Shown here: one piece after another, positions 47,518 through 56,494 of the stretch
Layout: every line of letters starts with the position of its first letter
How positions within the stretch are numbered: the first letter of the stretch is position 1
Source of the DNA: JAJEFO01 sp965221845
Lineage (GTDB): Bacteria > Pseudomonadota > Alphaproteobacteria > Rhodobacterales > Rhodobacteraceae
DNA length: 64,000 nucleotides
Direction: 5' to 3'
NCBI GenBank assembly: GCA_965221845.1
Contig: OZ244919.1
Location: forward strand, 1,674,001 to 1,738,000
Notes under the pieces: generated by a model
The model's database searches: none
Seen by the model: the letters and a program-made list of their open reading frames with translations, nothing else
What the model was told of the DNA's origin: nothing
Translations under genes and position numbers: made by a program

Positions 47518-47904
47518 TCAGTTCCGGGACGGCGTCATGAGCCCCATGACTGCGCCGGTCGGGTCCTCGATCATGGCGATGCGGCCAACGGTGCCGATGT
47601 CGAACGGCCAGCGACGCACCCTGGCGCCGGCGGCTTCCGCAGCGCCGGCGGCGGCATCGACGTCATCCACGGCAAAATAAGTGAGCCAATGGGCCGGGAC
47701 ACCTTCGAGATCCATGCCGCTCATGTCCGCAATGCCTGCAACCATGGTGTCTCCGAGACTCGCGACCGTGTAGTCTCCATCGCCGCCCGGAACGGGCATC
47801 GTCTCGAACGCCCAGCCGCAGGTTGCGCCGTAGTACGCCTTGGCGCCCTCGACGTCGCGGGTCACCAGCTCGTTCCACCACACCTTGCCATGATCTTCGG
47901 ACAT
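47518..47904 (-). CDS. VOC-family (glyoxalase-like) protein
   Basis: A 128-residue protein with one vicinal-oxygen-chelate domain: WWNELVTRDVEGAKAYYGATCGW at the start, WLTYFAVDDVDAAAGAAEAAGA in the middle, and GRIAMIEDPTGAVMGLMTP at the end. Such single-domain members are often called bleomycin-resistance or glyoxalase-like proteins; the substrate is not predictable. It converges with dgoA across the AT-rich element. From its start to ~48100 no other gene is visible. Confidence 0.85.
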   Translation of the reverse strand: MSEDHGKVWWNELVTRDVEGAKAYYGATCGWAFETMPVPGGDGDYTVASLGDTMVAGIADMSGMDLEGVPAHWLTYFAVDDVDAAAGAAEAAGARVRRWPFDIGTVGRIAMIEDPTGAVMGLMTPSRN

Positions 47905-48105
47905 CGTTCGCCTCCCCTGCCGGATTGCGCGCCGCGCGGCGCCATTGCATGACATTGCGACGGAACCGGGCAACGGACAACCCGTTGCCATCGCTTTCCT
48001 GCAGCCGGCGCCGGGCCGGGGCCGGCGGGCGCCGGTCCTCGCCAGCACCTTCTCGGCGGGTGCAGTCCGGTTTTCGGCAACTGTTCAGGCTCTCTGCAGG
48101 CCGGC

Positions 48106-48639
48106 AGCGCGGCGGCGGGGCCTGCACGACGCGGGCGGGCCCGTCGTCGTCCCCGACGGGGCGGAACGGCTCCCGAACGCCTGCGAGGATCTCTTCGGCG
48201 GCCGGAAGGCCGCCTTCGTGCCCGGCCTCTTCCACTGCCTGGAACGCGCCTCCGACGCCGCGAGGCGATCCTGCCGCCGGGGGCGGAGCGGGACCGGCGG
48301 TTCGCGGGGGCGAGGCCGACGTCAAGGCCGGGCGGGCGGAGAAGGCGGTCCGGGAGCTCGCGCCGTCCGGGGACCGGCACGAGGACGTGGAGGCCTGCTG
48401 CCGCCATTTCGAGAGGAACCTCGGCCGGATGCGGCACGACGCGTTCCGGGAGCGGCGTCGTCGAGGGCGGATGCCGCCAGTTCGGGCTGCGGCCCAGGCG
48501 GCTCCGGTGCCCGCTGGTCGAGGGGGCCAACGCCATGCTCGCGCTGAAGGGCTGCGCCTTGAACCTCCGGCTGCCCGACTTCCTCGAATGGCGGACGAAT
48601 CAGGCCATCGCGGCGTGACCAAAAATCTGGGCTACACCC
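48106..48639 (+). mobile_element. ISKra4-family remnant, 5'-truncated
   Basis: This stretch matches the 3' third of the element at 51526-53205: the same succession of coding blocks (GLHDAGGPVVV..., FHCLERASDA, HEDVEACCRHFERNLGRM, NAMLALKGCALNLRLPDFLEW) and the same terminal repeat, ending GGGCTACACCC at 48629-48639. The 5' two thirds and the left end are gone, the frame is broken several times, and a ~20-nt piece present in the other copy is missing here. Confidence 0.85.
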
Positions 48640-48645
48640 GCGGCC

Positions 48646-48945
48646 ATGGCCGGGGTTGACCGGAACGTGGAACGCACATGGCTCCGAGGCGTGAGCGAAG
48701 CGCCGGACAGCCATGAGCTCGTCCGGCAGGTCGCCGTCCTGGAGGAGCGCATGAACGCGACGCAGGCCGAGGTGAAGGCGTCCCTGGAGGCCGGCAACGC
48801 CTCTTTCGAGCGGCTGCGGGCCGAGATGGCCGATCGGGACGCAGCGCGTTCGGAGCGGGACGCGACCGCGCGCTGGTGGCAGACGACTATCATCATCGGC
48901 GCCGTCGCCATCGCGCTGGGCGTGGCCGGCCTGATGTTCGGCTGA
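48646..48945 (+). CDS. Small coiled-coil membrane protein (XhlA-like layout)
   Basis: Up to 99 residues: an amphipathic, coiled-coil-like region (ELVRQVAVLEERMNATQAEV, then LRAEMADRDAARSERD) followed by WWQTTIIIGAVAIALGVAGL as one C-terminal membrane helix. It could start at the ATG at 48646 or at 48751, where GGAGGAGCGC directly precedes ATG. It resembles phage XhlA-type proteins in layout only; I do not recognise the family. A shorter paralogue is encoded at 49482-49691. It lies just behind the ISKra4 remnant. Confidence 0.5.
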   Translation: MAGVDRNVERTWLRGVSEAPDSHELVRQVAVLEERMNATQAEVKASLEAGNASFERLRAEMADRDAARSERDATARWWQTTIIIGAVAIALGVAGLMFG

Positions 48946-49481
48946 ACGCTCCTGGCGAGAGGCCTCCCCGTTCCGGGTGCGACGTTCCCGTCCGGCGCCC
49001 GCCCCGTCGCAAGCGGCATGTCCCCGCGGCTGGACGCGGCGCGGCATCATGCCGGCACGCCCGAAACGATATGTACCGCGGAAAGCTGAAGTGCGCAGCG
49101 AGTGAAGCCAGCCTGGCTTCCTCCGCACAGGATGTTTGCCGCAAGGGAATATCGAGGCGTCTTGGAGAAAACGCCAGCATGGAAAGGCAATCGTTCTCGG
49201 CAAGGAGGAGTGGCTGCAGCGACACGCAGTTACGGCGCCTCCGGCCTCACCGGAATGTTCGCTCGCAGGATCACTGCAAGGGGGAACTGTCGGCGAACGT
49301 TCCAGGCCCCCGATTCCCTGCCGTCCAGGGACATCAAACGCATCCAGCCCCGATCGGGTGGCATGTCCGGCGCGACCGGACGGTCCGGATTGACAGAGGG
49401 CGGCGGGAGCGCCCGGGTTCGAGGCATGGGCGACGCGCCGGCACACGCTTTCGGAGCGCATCCGCCGTGCCGGAGGAACGC

Positions 49482-49691
49482 ATGACCGCGCATCAGGCGA
49501 CGCAAGAAAAGGCGCTAGAGCGTTTCGAGCGCCGCATGGCGGAGCGTGACGCCGCGCTTTCAGGGCGCATCGCGACGGCAACCGACCGCATGGCTTCGTC
49601 ACGCTGGTGGCAGACCGCCATCATCATCGCGGCCATCGCCGCCCTGATCACCTTCGCGCCCGACTTGCAGCGGACCGCCGGCGGCCCGTAG
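49482..49691 (+). CDS. Small membrane protein, paralogue of the 48646-48945 gene
   Basis: A 69-residue protein. After a charged, helical N-terminus (EKALERFERRMAERDAALSG) comes SRWWQTAIIIAAIAALITFA, nearly the same membrane segment as in the upstream small gene. The start follows GGAGGAACGC, the same ribosome-site context as the alternative start of its relative, and the residues before it (VPEERM) echo VLEERM there. This suggests a local duplication with loss of the N-terminal part. The 537 bp between the two show no gene. Function unknown. Confidence 0.5.
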   Translation: MTAHQATQEKALERFERRMAERDAALSGRIATATDRMASSRWWQTAIIIAAIAALITFAPDLQRTAGGP

Positions 49692-49715
49692 CCGCAGCGG
49701 TCCTCGGATCGCCCT

Positions 49716-49916
49716 TTGCCCTTATCCCCACGGGATGCCCGTTCCATCTGGCCATTGACTGCCCGTCAGATCCGTGCGGAGGACATCTCCGACGAAGCCG
49801 ATACGGCCTGCGACGCGGAGCGCTTCTGGCCCGCGCCGCTCATCCAGCTCAATCCGAACTTCGAGGTCGGCGGATATGTCGGCAGGTTGCGCGGACCAGC
49901 CTGCGCCACAGGCTGA
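49716..49916 (+). other. Unrecognised short ORF, possible gene fragment
   Basis: The 66-residue frame includes FWPAPLIQLNPNFEVGGYVG, which reminds me of a block in some large bacterial helicases, but I cannot confirm this. It lacks a ribosome site and ends abruptly. Apart from this frame, the stretch 49692-50062 holds no gene. Confidence 0.2.
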
Positions 49917-50062
49917 CAGAAGCGGATGGGCGCCCTTCCCGCCAACGCCCCGCGCATCCGCCCGGGCGCCCGAGGGCTTGCCGCACGGTCGCGCCGGCGG
50001 GCGGGTTGCCAGCCCGGTCCGGGCATGGGATCAAGCCTCGCGGCAATGCCGGAGCCAGCCCG

Positions 50063-50887
50063 ATGCCCGAATTCCATGCGCCGGACGGCGCGCGCCTCCA
50101 CTACGCCGACGACGGCGAGGGCCTGCCGGTGCTCGCGCTTGCGGGCCTCACGCGGAACGGCAGCGACTTCGACTATCTCGCGCCGCATCTCCCGGATTCC
50201 GTGCGTCTCATGCGCCTGGACTGCCGCGGCCGCGGCAAGTCGGACTGGACCGGCCCGGAGACCTATACGGTCCCGGTCGAGGCGGGGGACGCAATCGCGC
50301 TTCTCGACCATCTCGGCCTGGACGGTGCCGCCCTCATCGGCACGTCGCGCGGCGGACTGATCGCGATGGCGCTCGCCGGCATCGCGCGGGAACGCCTTCT
50401 CGGCGCCTGCCTGGTGGACATCGGGCCGGAGATCGCCGCGGCAGGGCTTGAAGCCATCCGCAGCCATGTCGGAAAGAGCCCGGCGCAAAGGACCCTTGCG
50501 GAAGCGGCGGCGGCGCGCGCCGGGCTGATGAAGGGATTCGCGGGCGTGCCGGGCAGCCGCTGGGAGGAGGAGGCGAGGAAGCACTACGTGGAGTCGCCCG
50601 GCGGCCTGAAGATAAGCTACGACCCGGCGCTCCGCGACGCCTTCCTTGCCGCCGCCGCAGCGCCCGCCCCGGATCTCTGGCCCATGTTCAACGCGCTTCA
50701 AGGCCTGCCGCTCGCGCTGGTCCGAGGCGCGAATTCCGACGTGCTTGCCCCGGACGTCGCCCGCGAGATGCGCAGCCGCCGCCCCGACATGACTTTCGCC
50801 GACGTGCCGGATCGCGGCCACGTGCCCTTCCTTGACGAGCCGGAAGCGCTGGCAGGGATCCGTAAGTGGATCGCAGGACTGCAATGA
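50063..50887 (+). CDS. Alpha/beta hydrolase
   Basis: A 274-residue cytosolic hydrolase with the nucleophile elbow GTSRGGLIAM, LRLDCRGRGKSDW before it, and the catalytic His in DRGHVPFLDEPEAL. The start follows a Met codon at 50063 with MPEFHAPDGARLHYAD. It overlaps the threonine dehydratase gene by 4 bp (ATGA); the pair would be co-translated. Substrate unknown. Confidence 0.88.
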   Translation: MPEFHAPDGARLHYADDGEGLPVLALAGLTRNGSDFDYLAPHLPDSVRLMRLDCRGRGKSDWTGPETYTVPVEAGDAIALLDHLGLDGAALIGTSRGGLIAMALAGIARERLLGACLVDIGPEIAAAGLEAIRSHVGKSPAQRTLAEAAAARAGLMKGFAGVPGSRWEEEARKHYVESPGGLKISYDPALRDAFLAAAAAPAPDLWPMFNALQGLPLALVRGANSDVLAPDVAREMRSRRPDMTFADVPDRGHVPFLDEPEALAGIRKWIAGLQ

Positions 50888-51525
50888 ACTTCGACCGAAT
50901 CGCCGCGGCCGCCGCAAGGCTCGCGGGGCATGCGCTTCGCACCCCGCTTCTGAACGCGCCGCTTCTCGACGAAACGGCAGGCCGCCGAGTCTTCGTGAAG
51001 GCCGAATGCCTGCAGCGGACCGGATCGTTCAAGTACCGGGGCGCTCGCACGGCCCTCTCCGCGCCGTCCCGGAACGGGGCGGAACGCGGCGTGCTCGCCT
51101 CTTCGTCCGGCAACCATGCGCAAGGCGTCGCCTGCGCGGCCCGCGAGGAAGGCGTTCCGGCCGTGATCGTCATGCCAGACGACACGCCGGCCACCAAGGT
51201 CGCCAATACGCGGGCCTATGGCGCCGAAGTCGTGCTCCATGACCGGGAGACCGAGGACCGCGAGGCGATCTGCGCGACGCTCGCGGCCGGACGAGGCCTC
51301 TCGCTCGTCCGGCCCTTCGACGACGAGGACGTGATCGCCGGGCAGGGCACATGCGGAACAGAGATCGCGGAACAGGCGTCGGAAGCAGGCGTCGGTGAGG
51401 CGGACGTTCTTGTCCCCTGCGGCGGCGGCGGGCTGAGCGCGGGCATCGCGCTCGCGCTCGAAACCCTTGCGCCACGCCTGCGCGTGCGCCCGGTCGAGCC
51501 GGAGGGATTCGACGACGTCGCCCGG

Positions 51526-53205
51526 GGGTGTAGCCCAACTTTTTGACATCTGCGTTTTCCGCCTGCACTTTCCGGCGGGTGCGCGTCGGACCAGGGCTGG
51601 AAGAGCCGGCCGGCGGCGCGCCTTGAGGCAGATGCAGGAGTGCGTGTCATGACGAAGAGCGAAGGGATCCGGGTGCACCGCCATCCGGACGCGGCGGACT
51701 GTCTGGCAAGCCTGACGGAAGGCGAGGCGGCCGTTCATCCGCCGGTGGTCCGCAGGCACGCGGACGGGCTCACCCGATGCTGGATCGAGGACGGCCAGGT
51801 GAGGAGCCGCGACGTCGCGGCGGCCGAGCTGCCGTTGGCGGGCCACCGTCCGGACGGCGGGCGGCCGGCGGAGTTCGGGCCGCTGCTTCCGCGGCTGGCG
51901 GCGGACCTCGCGTCGGGCGCGCCCGATCTGGACGGGGGCGGGCGCGCGCTCCGGGACGCCTCGCCGGGCGGCGGCGCGGCGGCGCCGAGCTTCTGCCGGG
52001 CGGCTGGACGCGACGCTGCCGGCGCCGGAGTGCGCGGCCTGCGGCAGGCCGACGGCCCGGCACGGGACGCGGAGGAAGGCCTGGCTCACGCGGCTCGGCC
52101 GGGTCGAGGTGGAGCGGTCGCACTTCCGCTGCCGGTCGTGCGGCAAGGGGTGCGTCCCGCCGGACCGGGCGCTTGGCCTGGAGGGCGGGACGGTGACGCC
52201 GGGGACGGCGAGCGTCATCGCCGGGACGGTGCCGCTCACGGGCTTCGAGGCGGCGAGCCGGCACGTCGACAGCCTCGCCGGTGTGGACGCGTCGTCGAGC
52301 GCGCTGCAGCGCCGGGCGCTGGATCTCGGCGAGGCGGCGGCCCGCTCCGGGCGCGAGGAGGTCGTCGACGGCAAGCCGCCGGAACCGCGCATGCAGCTCT
52401 CCGTCGACGGGACCGGCGTCCCGATGCGCAGGGAGGAGACCGAGGGCGTTCGCGGCAGGCAGGCCGACGGCACCTCGAGGACCAGGGAAGCCAGGCTGGC
52501 GGTGGCGTGCACGGCCGAGGGGCGGGACCCCGGGACCGGCGCGGCTCTCAAGGACCGGGGCAGCGAGTCGTCCGGCTGCCTGACCGGCGGCGCGGCGGCG
52601 CCGTCCGGAGGCCGGGAGGCCTCGGACTTCGCGGCGCGGCGCGACCGGGAGGCCCGGCGGCGGGGGCTGCACGACGCGGGCGGGCCCGTCGTCGTCTCCG
52701 ACGGGGCGGACTGGATCCCCAACGCCTGCGAGGAGCCCTTCGGGGGCCGGAAGGTCACGTTCGTGCCCGGCCTCTTCCACTGCCTGGAACGCGCCTCCGA
52801 CGCCGCGAGGCGATCCTGCCGGCGGGGGCGGAGCGGGACCGGCGGTTCGCGGAGGCGAGGCCGACGTCAGGGCGGGCCGGGCGGCGAAGGTCGTCCGGGA
52901 TCCGGCGCCGTCCGGGGACCGGCACGAGGACGTGGAGGCGTGCCGCCGGCATTTCGAGAGGAACCTCGGCCGGATGCGGTACGACCGGTACCGCGATCAG
53001 GGCATCCAGGTCGGGAGCGGCGTCGTGGCGGATGCCGGCGGTTCGGGCTGCGGCTCAAGCGATCGGGAACGCGCCGGGCGGAGAGGGGCGCCAACGCCAT
53101 GCTGGCGCTGAAGGGCTGCGCCATGAACCTCAGGCTGCCCGACTTCCTGGAATGGCGGACGAATCAGGCCGTCGCCGCATGATGTCAAAAAATTGGGCTA
53201 CACCC
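51526..53205 (+). mobile_element. Full-length ISKra4-family element (1680 bp)
   Basis: The inverted ends are GGGTGTAGCCCAACTTTTTG and, on the other strand, GGGTGTAGCCCAATTTTTTG; over ~25 bp they differ at one position. The element is flanked by a 9-bp direct repeat GTCGCCCGG (51517-51525 and 53206-53214), as is known for this family. It interrupts the threonine dehydratase gene. Both ends look intact, so it could be mobilised in trans, but its own transposase is broken. Confidence 0.92.
51649..53182 (+). pseudogene. ISKra4-family transposase, multiply frameshifted
   Basis: The start ATG at 51649 begins MTKSEGIRVHRHPDAADCLA. After ~130 codons coding moves to another frame (RRKAWLTRLGRVEVERSHFR, CRSCGKGC zinc knuckle, SVDGTGVPMRREETEGVRGR with the first catalytic Asp, VVVSDGADWI). 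Further shifts follow FHCLERASD, and coding ends with NAMLALKGCAMNLRLPDFLE. At least three frame changes are needed to read it through. Intact members are about 480 residues. Confidence 0.85.
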
Positions 53206-53515
53206 GTCGCCCGGTCCCTGGCCGCGGGCGCGCCTCAGGCGAACGCAAGGATGGCCGGCTCGATCTGCGACGCGATCGTCACGCCCGCGCCGTCGCGGCG
53301 GCGTTCACCCGGCTCAGGATCGTGCTGGAGCCCGGCGGGGCGGTGGCGCTGGCCGCCGCGCTCTTTCACCGCGAGGGCGGTCAGGACGTGATTGTCGTGG
53401 CATCCGGCGGGAACGCGGACCCGAAGGTCTTCGCGAAGGCGCTGAATCAAGGCGGCAAAACCGATTGACGCTGACATGCATGCGCGCGCAGAGTGACGCC
53501 GAGGCGCGAGGCTCC

Positions 53516-54304
53516 ATGGACATCTGCCGGCTTGAGCATGTCGACCTGCATTACCGCGAGGATGGCGATCCCGGCGGGGCGCCGGTCGCGTTTTGCAGTT
53601 CGCTCGGCACGGATCTCAGGCTATGGGACCCCGTGATGCCGTTCCTGCCGGACGGGCTGCGCCTGATCCGCTACGACCAGCGGGGGCACGGGCTGTCGTC
53701 CTGCCCCGAACCGCCATACGCCATTAGCGCCCTCGTCGACGACGCGGAGGCGCTTCTTGACCGTCTGGACGTCCGGGACTCCGTGCTCGTCGGATGCTCG
53801 ATCGGAGGAATGGTCGCCCAGGGCCTGGCGGCGAAACGGACCGACCAGGTTCGCGCCCTGGTCCTGTCGAACACGGCCGCAAGGATCGGCACGGCGGACG
53901 TCTGGCACGAAAGGATCGGCGCCGTGGAGGCCGGCGGCATCGAGGCCCTGGCCGATTCCGTCATGCAACGCTGGTTCGCCCGCGAATTCCGGGCCACGCC
54001 CGCGCTCGCCGCCTGGCGGAACATGCTGACCCGCCAGCCGCAGGACGGCTACATCGGCTGCGCGGCCGCGATTTCAGGCGCCGACCTCCGCGTCTCGACG
54101 GCGCGCCTGGCACTGCCGGCGCTCGCAATCGCCGGAAGCGAAGACGGCTCGACGCCGCCAGACGTGGTTCGCGAGACGTCCGAGCTCGTCCCGGGATGCC
54201 GCTTTGCGCTGATCCGGCAGGCCGGGCATCTTCCGATGGTGGAAAGGCCCGAGGAGTTCGCCGGGCATCTCACGGCGTTCCTGGAAGGGATCGGGCATGT
54301 CTGA
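53516..54304 (+). CDS. pcaD: 3-oxoadipate enol-lactonase
   Basis: Hydrolyses 3-oxoadipate enol-lactone to 3-oxoadipate in the protocatechuate branch. A 262-residue alpha/beta hydrolase: SLGTDLRLWDPVMPFL, RYDQRGHGLSS, nucleophile elbow GCSIGGMVAQG, and catalytic His in IRQAGHLPMVERPEEF. The start at 53516 gives the usual MDICRLEHVDLHY. It is the first gene of a rightward pca cluster, 47 bp after the broken dehydratase. Confidence 0.9.
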   Translation: MDICRLEHVDLHYREDGDPGGAPVAFCSSLGTDLRLWDPVMPFLPDGLRLIRYDQRGHGLSSCPEPPYAISALVDDAEALLDRLDVRDSVLVGCSIGGMVAQGLAAKRTDQVRALVLSNTAARIGTADVWHERIGAVEAGGIEALADSVMQRWFAREFRATPALAAWRNMLTRQPQDGYIGCAAAISGADLRVSTARLALPALAIAGSEDGSTPPDVVRETSELVPGCRFALIRQAGHLPMVERPEEFAGHLTAFLEGIGHV

Positions 54305-54424
54305 GAGATCGCATCCGGCAGGGCCGCGCCCCCCGTGCCGCCCGGCGGCCAACGGCCCGGTCGCGCGGAAGCGCGGCGATGCCGCGGCATCGCCCGGGCG
54401 ACCGTCGTGCGCGGGGCCTCCTTC

Positions 54425-54814
54425 ATGACCGATCGGCACGAAGCGGGGATGCGGATCCGGCGCGCCGTCCTGGGCGCCAGCCACGTGGACCGGGCCGAGG
54501 CCGCGAAGACGGCGTTTGACGAGCCGTTCCAGGCCATGATCACGGAAGGGGCATGGGGCACGGTCTGGGCGCGGGACGCCATCAGCCGTCGCGAGCGCTC
54601 GATGCTGACGATCGCGCTTCTGGCCGCAACGGGCAATTTCGAGGAGATCCCGATGCACGTGCGCGCCACCGCCAGAACCGGCGCGAGCAAGGAGGACGTG
54701 ATGGAAGCCCTGCTGCATGTCGCCGTCTATGCGGGGGTTCCGAGGGCCAACCATGCCATCAAGCTCGCCAAGGCGACCTATGCCGAGATGGAATCTGCCG
54801 ATGAGCAGGGCTAG
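54425..54814 (+). CDS. pcaC: 4-carboxymuconolactone decarboxylase
   Basis: Decarboxylates gamma-carboxymuconolactone to 3-oxoadipate enol-lactone. A 129-residue AhpD-like protein: GMRIRRAVLGASHVDRAE, FQAMITEGAWGTVWAR, RERSMLTIALLAATGNFEE and EALLHVAVYAGVPRAN. The start at 54425 is chosen by family length. It overlaps pcaH by 14 bp. Confidence 0.93.
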   Translation: MTDRHEAGMRIRRAVLGASHVDRAEAAKTAFDEPFQAMITEGAWGTVWARDAISRRERSMLTIALLAATGNFEEIPMHVRATARTGASKEDVMEALLHVAVYAGVPRANHAIKLAKATYAEMESADEQG

Positions 54815-55529
54815 CCGCCTCGTGCCGCGCGACCGCGGCGCGCACCCCGTCGCCCACTGGCCGGACTACAAGACCTCGGTCATGCGGTCGCCCCGCCACG
54901 CGCCGCTCTCGCTGGATCCCACGGTCACGGAGGAAACCGGGCCGGCATTCGGGCATGACATGCTCGGCCCGCACGACAACAACCTGATCCTGAACTACAC
55001 GCAGGGCAAGGCGCCTGCGATCGGAGAGCGAATCCGCGTCCACGGCCGTGTCGTCGATCAGGACGGACGCGCGGTGCCGAACGCCCTCGTCGAAGTCTGG
55101 CAGGCCAACGCCGGCGGGAGATACCGGCATGTCGCGGACACCTATTTCGCGCCTCTCGATCCGAACTTCGGAGGATGCGGGCGGACGATCACCGACGAAA
55201 GCGGCCGCTACGAGTTCCTGACCGTCCGGCCCGGCGCCTATCCCTGGTCGAACCGCGCCAACGACTGGCGACCGATGCACGTCCACTTCTCGATCTTCGG
55301 AAACGCGTTCGGGCAACGCCTGATCAGCCAGATGTACTTCGAGGGCGATCCGCTGATTCCCCTGTGCCCGATCGCGGCGGCCGTCCGGGACAGGAGCCAG
55401 CGCGACCGGCTCGTGGCGCCGCTCGACATGAACGCATCGCGACCGATGGACTACCTGGCCTACAGGTTCGACATCGTTCTGAGAGGCCGCCGCCAGACGA
55501 TGTTCGAGAACCGTCCGGAAGGCATGTGA
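54801..55529 (+). CDS. pcaH: Protocatechuate 3,4-dioxygenase beta subunit
   Basis: The iron-binding subunit that opens the protocatechuate ring by intradiol cleavage. The 242-residue protein has the non-haem iron ligands in AGGRYRH (Tyr), PGAYPW (Tyr) and MHVHF (two His). ALVEVWQANAGG is the dioxygenase signature. It overlaps pcaC and is followed by pcaG after 1 bp. Confidence 0.94.
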   Translation: MSRASRLVPRDRGAHPVAHWPDYKTSVMRSPRHAPLSLDPTVTEETGPAFGHDMLGPHDNNLILNYTQGKAPAIGERIRVHGRVVDQDGRAVPNALVEVWQANAGGRYRHVADTYFAPLDPNFGGCGRTITDESGRYEFLTVRPGAYPWSNRANDWRPMHVHFSIFGNAFGQRLISQMYFEGDPLIPLCPIAAAVRDRSQRDRLVAPLDMNASRPMDYLAYRFDIVLRGRRQTMFENRPEGM

Positions 55530-55530
55530 C

Positions 55531-56115
55531 ATGGTGCAGGTGATCGACTCGCAACGGGAAACGCCGAGCCAGACATGTGGCCCGTACGTCCATATCGGAT
55601 GCATCCCGACCTTCGCGGGCATCACGTCGGTCTACGCGGAAGATCTTGGCCGCTCCCCTGTCTCCGAAGGCGCGCGGGGCAGGTTCGTCACGATCGCCGG
55701 ATCCGTGTTCGACGGAACCGGATGGGCGCTCAGGGACGCGATGATAGAGAGCTGGCAGGCCGATGCCGCAGGCGTCTATCCCGGACAGCCCGGCGCGGAT
55801 CCGGCGGTCCGGGGGTTCTGTCGGCTCGCCACCGGGGAGGAGAAAGGCGGATTCGAGCTTCGGACGGTCAAGCCCGGGGCGGCGGGAGGCCAGGCCCCGC
55901 ACATTGCGCTGTGGATCGTCGCGCGCGGCATCAATGTCGGCCTCTCGACCCGCATCTACTTTCCCGAAGACGACCACGCCCGCGACCCCGTGCTGTCCCG
56001 AATCGAACAGCGCCCGCGCGCGAAGACGCTGGTGGCCAGGCCCGCTGGCAAGGACGCCTATCGTTTTGACATCTGCCTGCAGGGCGAGAACGAAACGGTC
56101 TTTCTCGACATGTGA
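55531..56115 (+). CDS. pcaG: Protocatechuate 3,4-dioxygenase alpha subunit
   Basis: A 194-residue partner of PcaH with the same fold but without the iron ligands: SQTCGPYVHIG, AMIESWQADAAGVY, APHIALWIVARGINVGLSTR, IYFPEDDHARDPVLS. It completes the PcaHG enzyme. A 379-bp gap without a recognisable gene (56116-56494) separates it from pcaB; within it TTGACA at 56229-56234 could be a -35 box but no good -10 follows. Confidence 0.94.
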   Translation: MVQVIDSQRETPSQTCGPYVHIGCIPTFAGITSVYAEDLGRSPVSEGARGRFVTIAGSVFDGTGWALRDAMIESWQADAAGVYPGQPGADPAVRGFCRLATGEEKGGFELRTVKPGAAGGQAPHIALWIVARGINVGLSTRIYFPEDDHARDPVLSRIEQRPRAKTLVARPAGKDAYRFDICLQGENETVFLDM

Positions 56116-56494
56116 CCATGTCGTTTCCAGCCGCCGCAAGGCGCCGCGTGGCGCCGGTTCCAAGGTGTCGCGGCCACGAGGCGGGCGTCTTGCCCGAAGT
56201 CGCCGATCCCGCCTCCCGCCGTTTTTGGTTGACATGATTCGCGCGTCAATTCATGCGTTTGTTCACCGATGCGAGCAGACGTCGATTTCGCGAAGAGATG
56301 CGCAAGCCGGCCTTTCTCACGAAAGCGTGCCTGCGAACGGAACGCCGCGACGGCCTTGGCAAAGTGGCCGCGGGGCCGTTGTCGGGACCCCGCTTCATGA
56401 CCCGGGCGCGCCGCGCGGTCGGCTTCGCAGGCCTCACGGGATCAGCCTCGCCCTGCGGACCAGGCGAGACGCGACAGTCTTGCGATGCCCGCTG

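Larger units (their letters stand above)
50884..53468 (+). pseudogene. Threonine dehydratase-like gene, split by ISKra4 and internally deleted
   Basis: The 5' part (50884-51525) encodes a PLP-dependent fold II enzyme: FVKAECLQRTGSFKYRGA (Schiff-base Lys in SFKYRG), SSSGNHAQGVA, CGGGGLSAGIA. It is cut after EPEGFDDVA by the IS. After the element, coding resumes VARSLAAGAPQANARMAGSI, then CDAIVTPAP, where about 25 residues are missing and the frame changes, resuming AVAAAFTRLRIVLEPGGAVA to a stop at 53468. Even precise excision of the IS would leave a broken gene. It is coupled to the hydrolase gene upstream. Confidence 0.88.
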
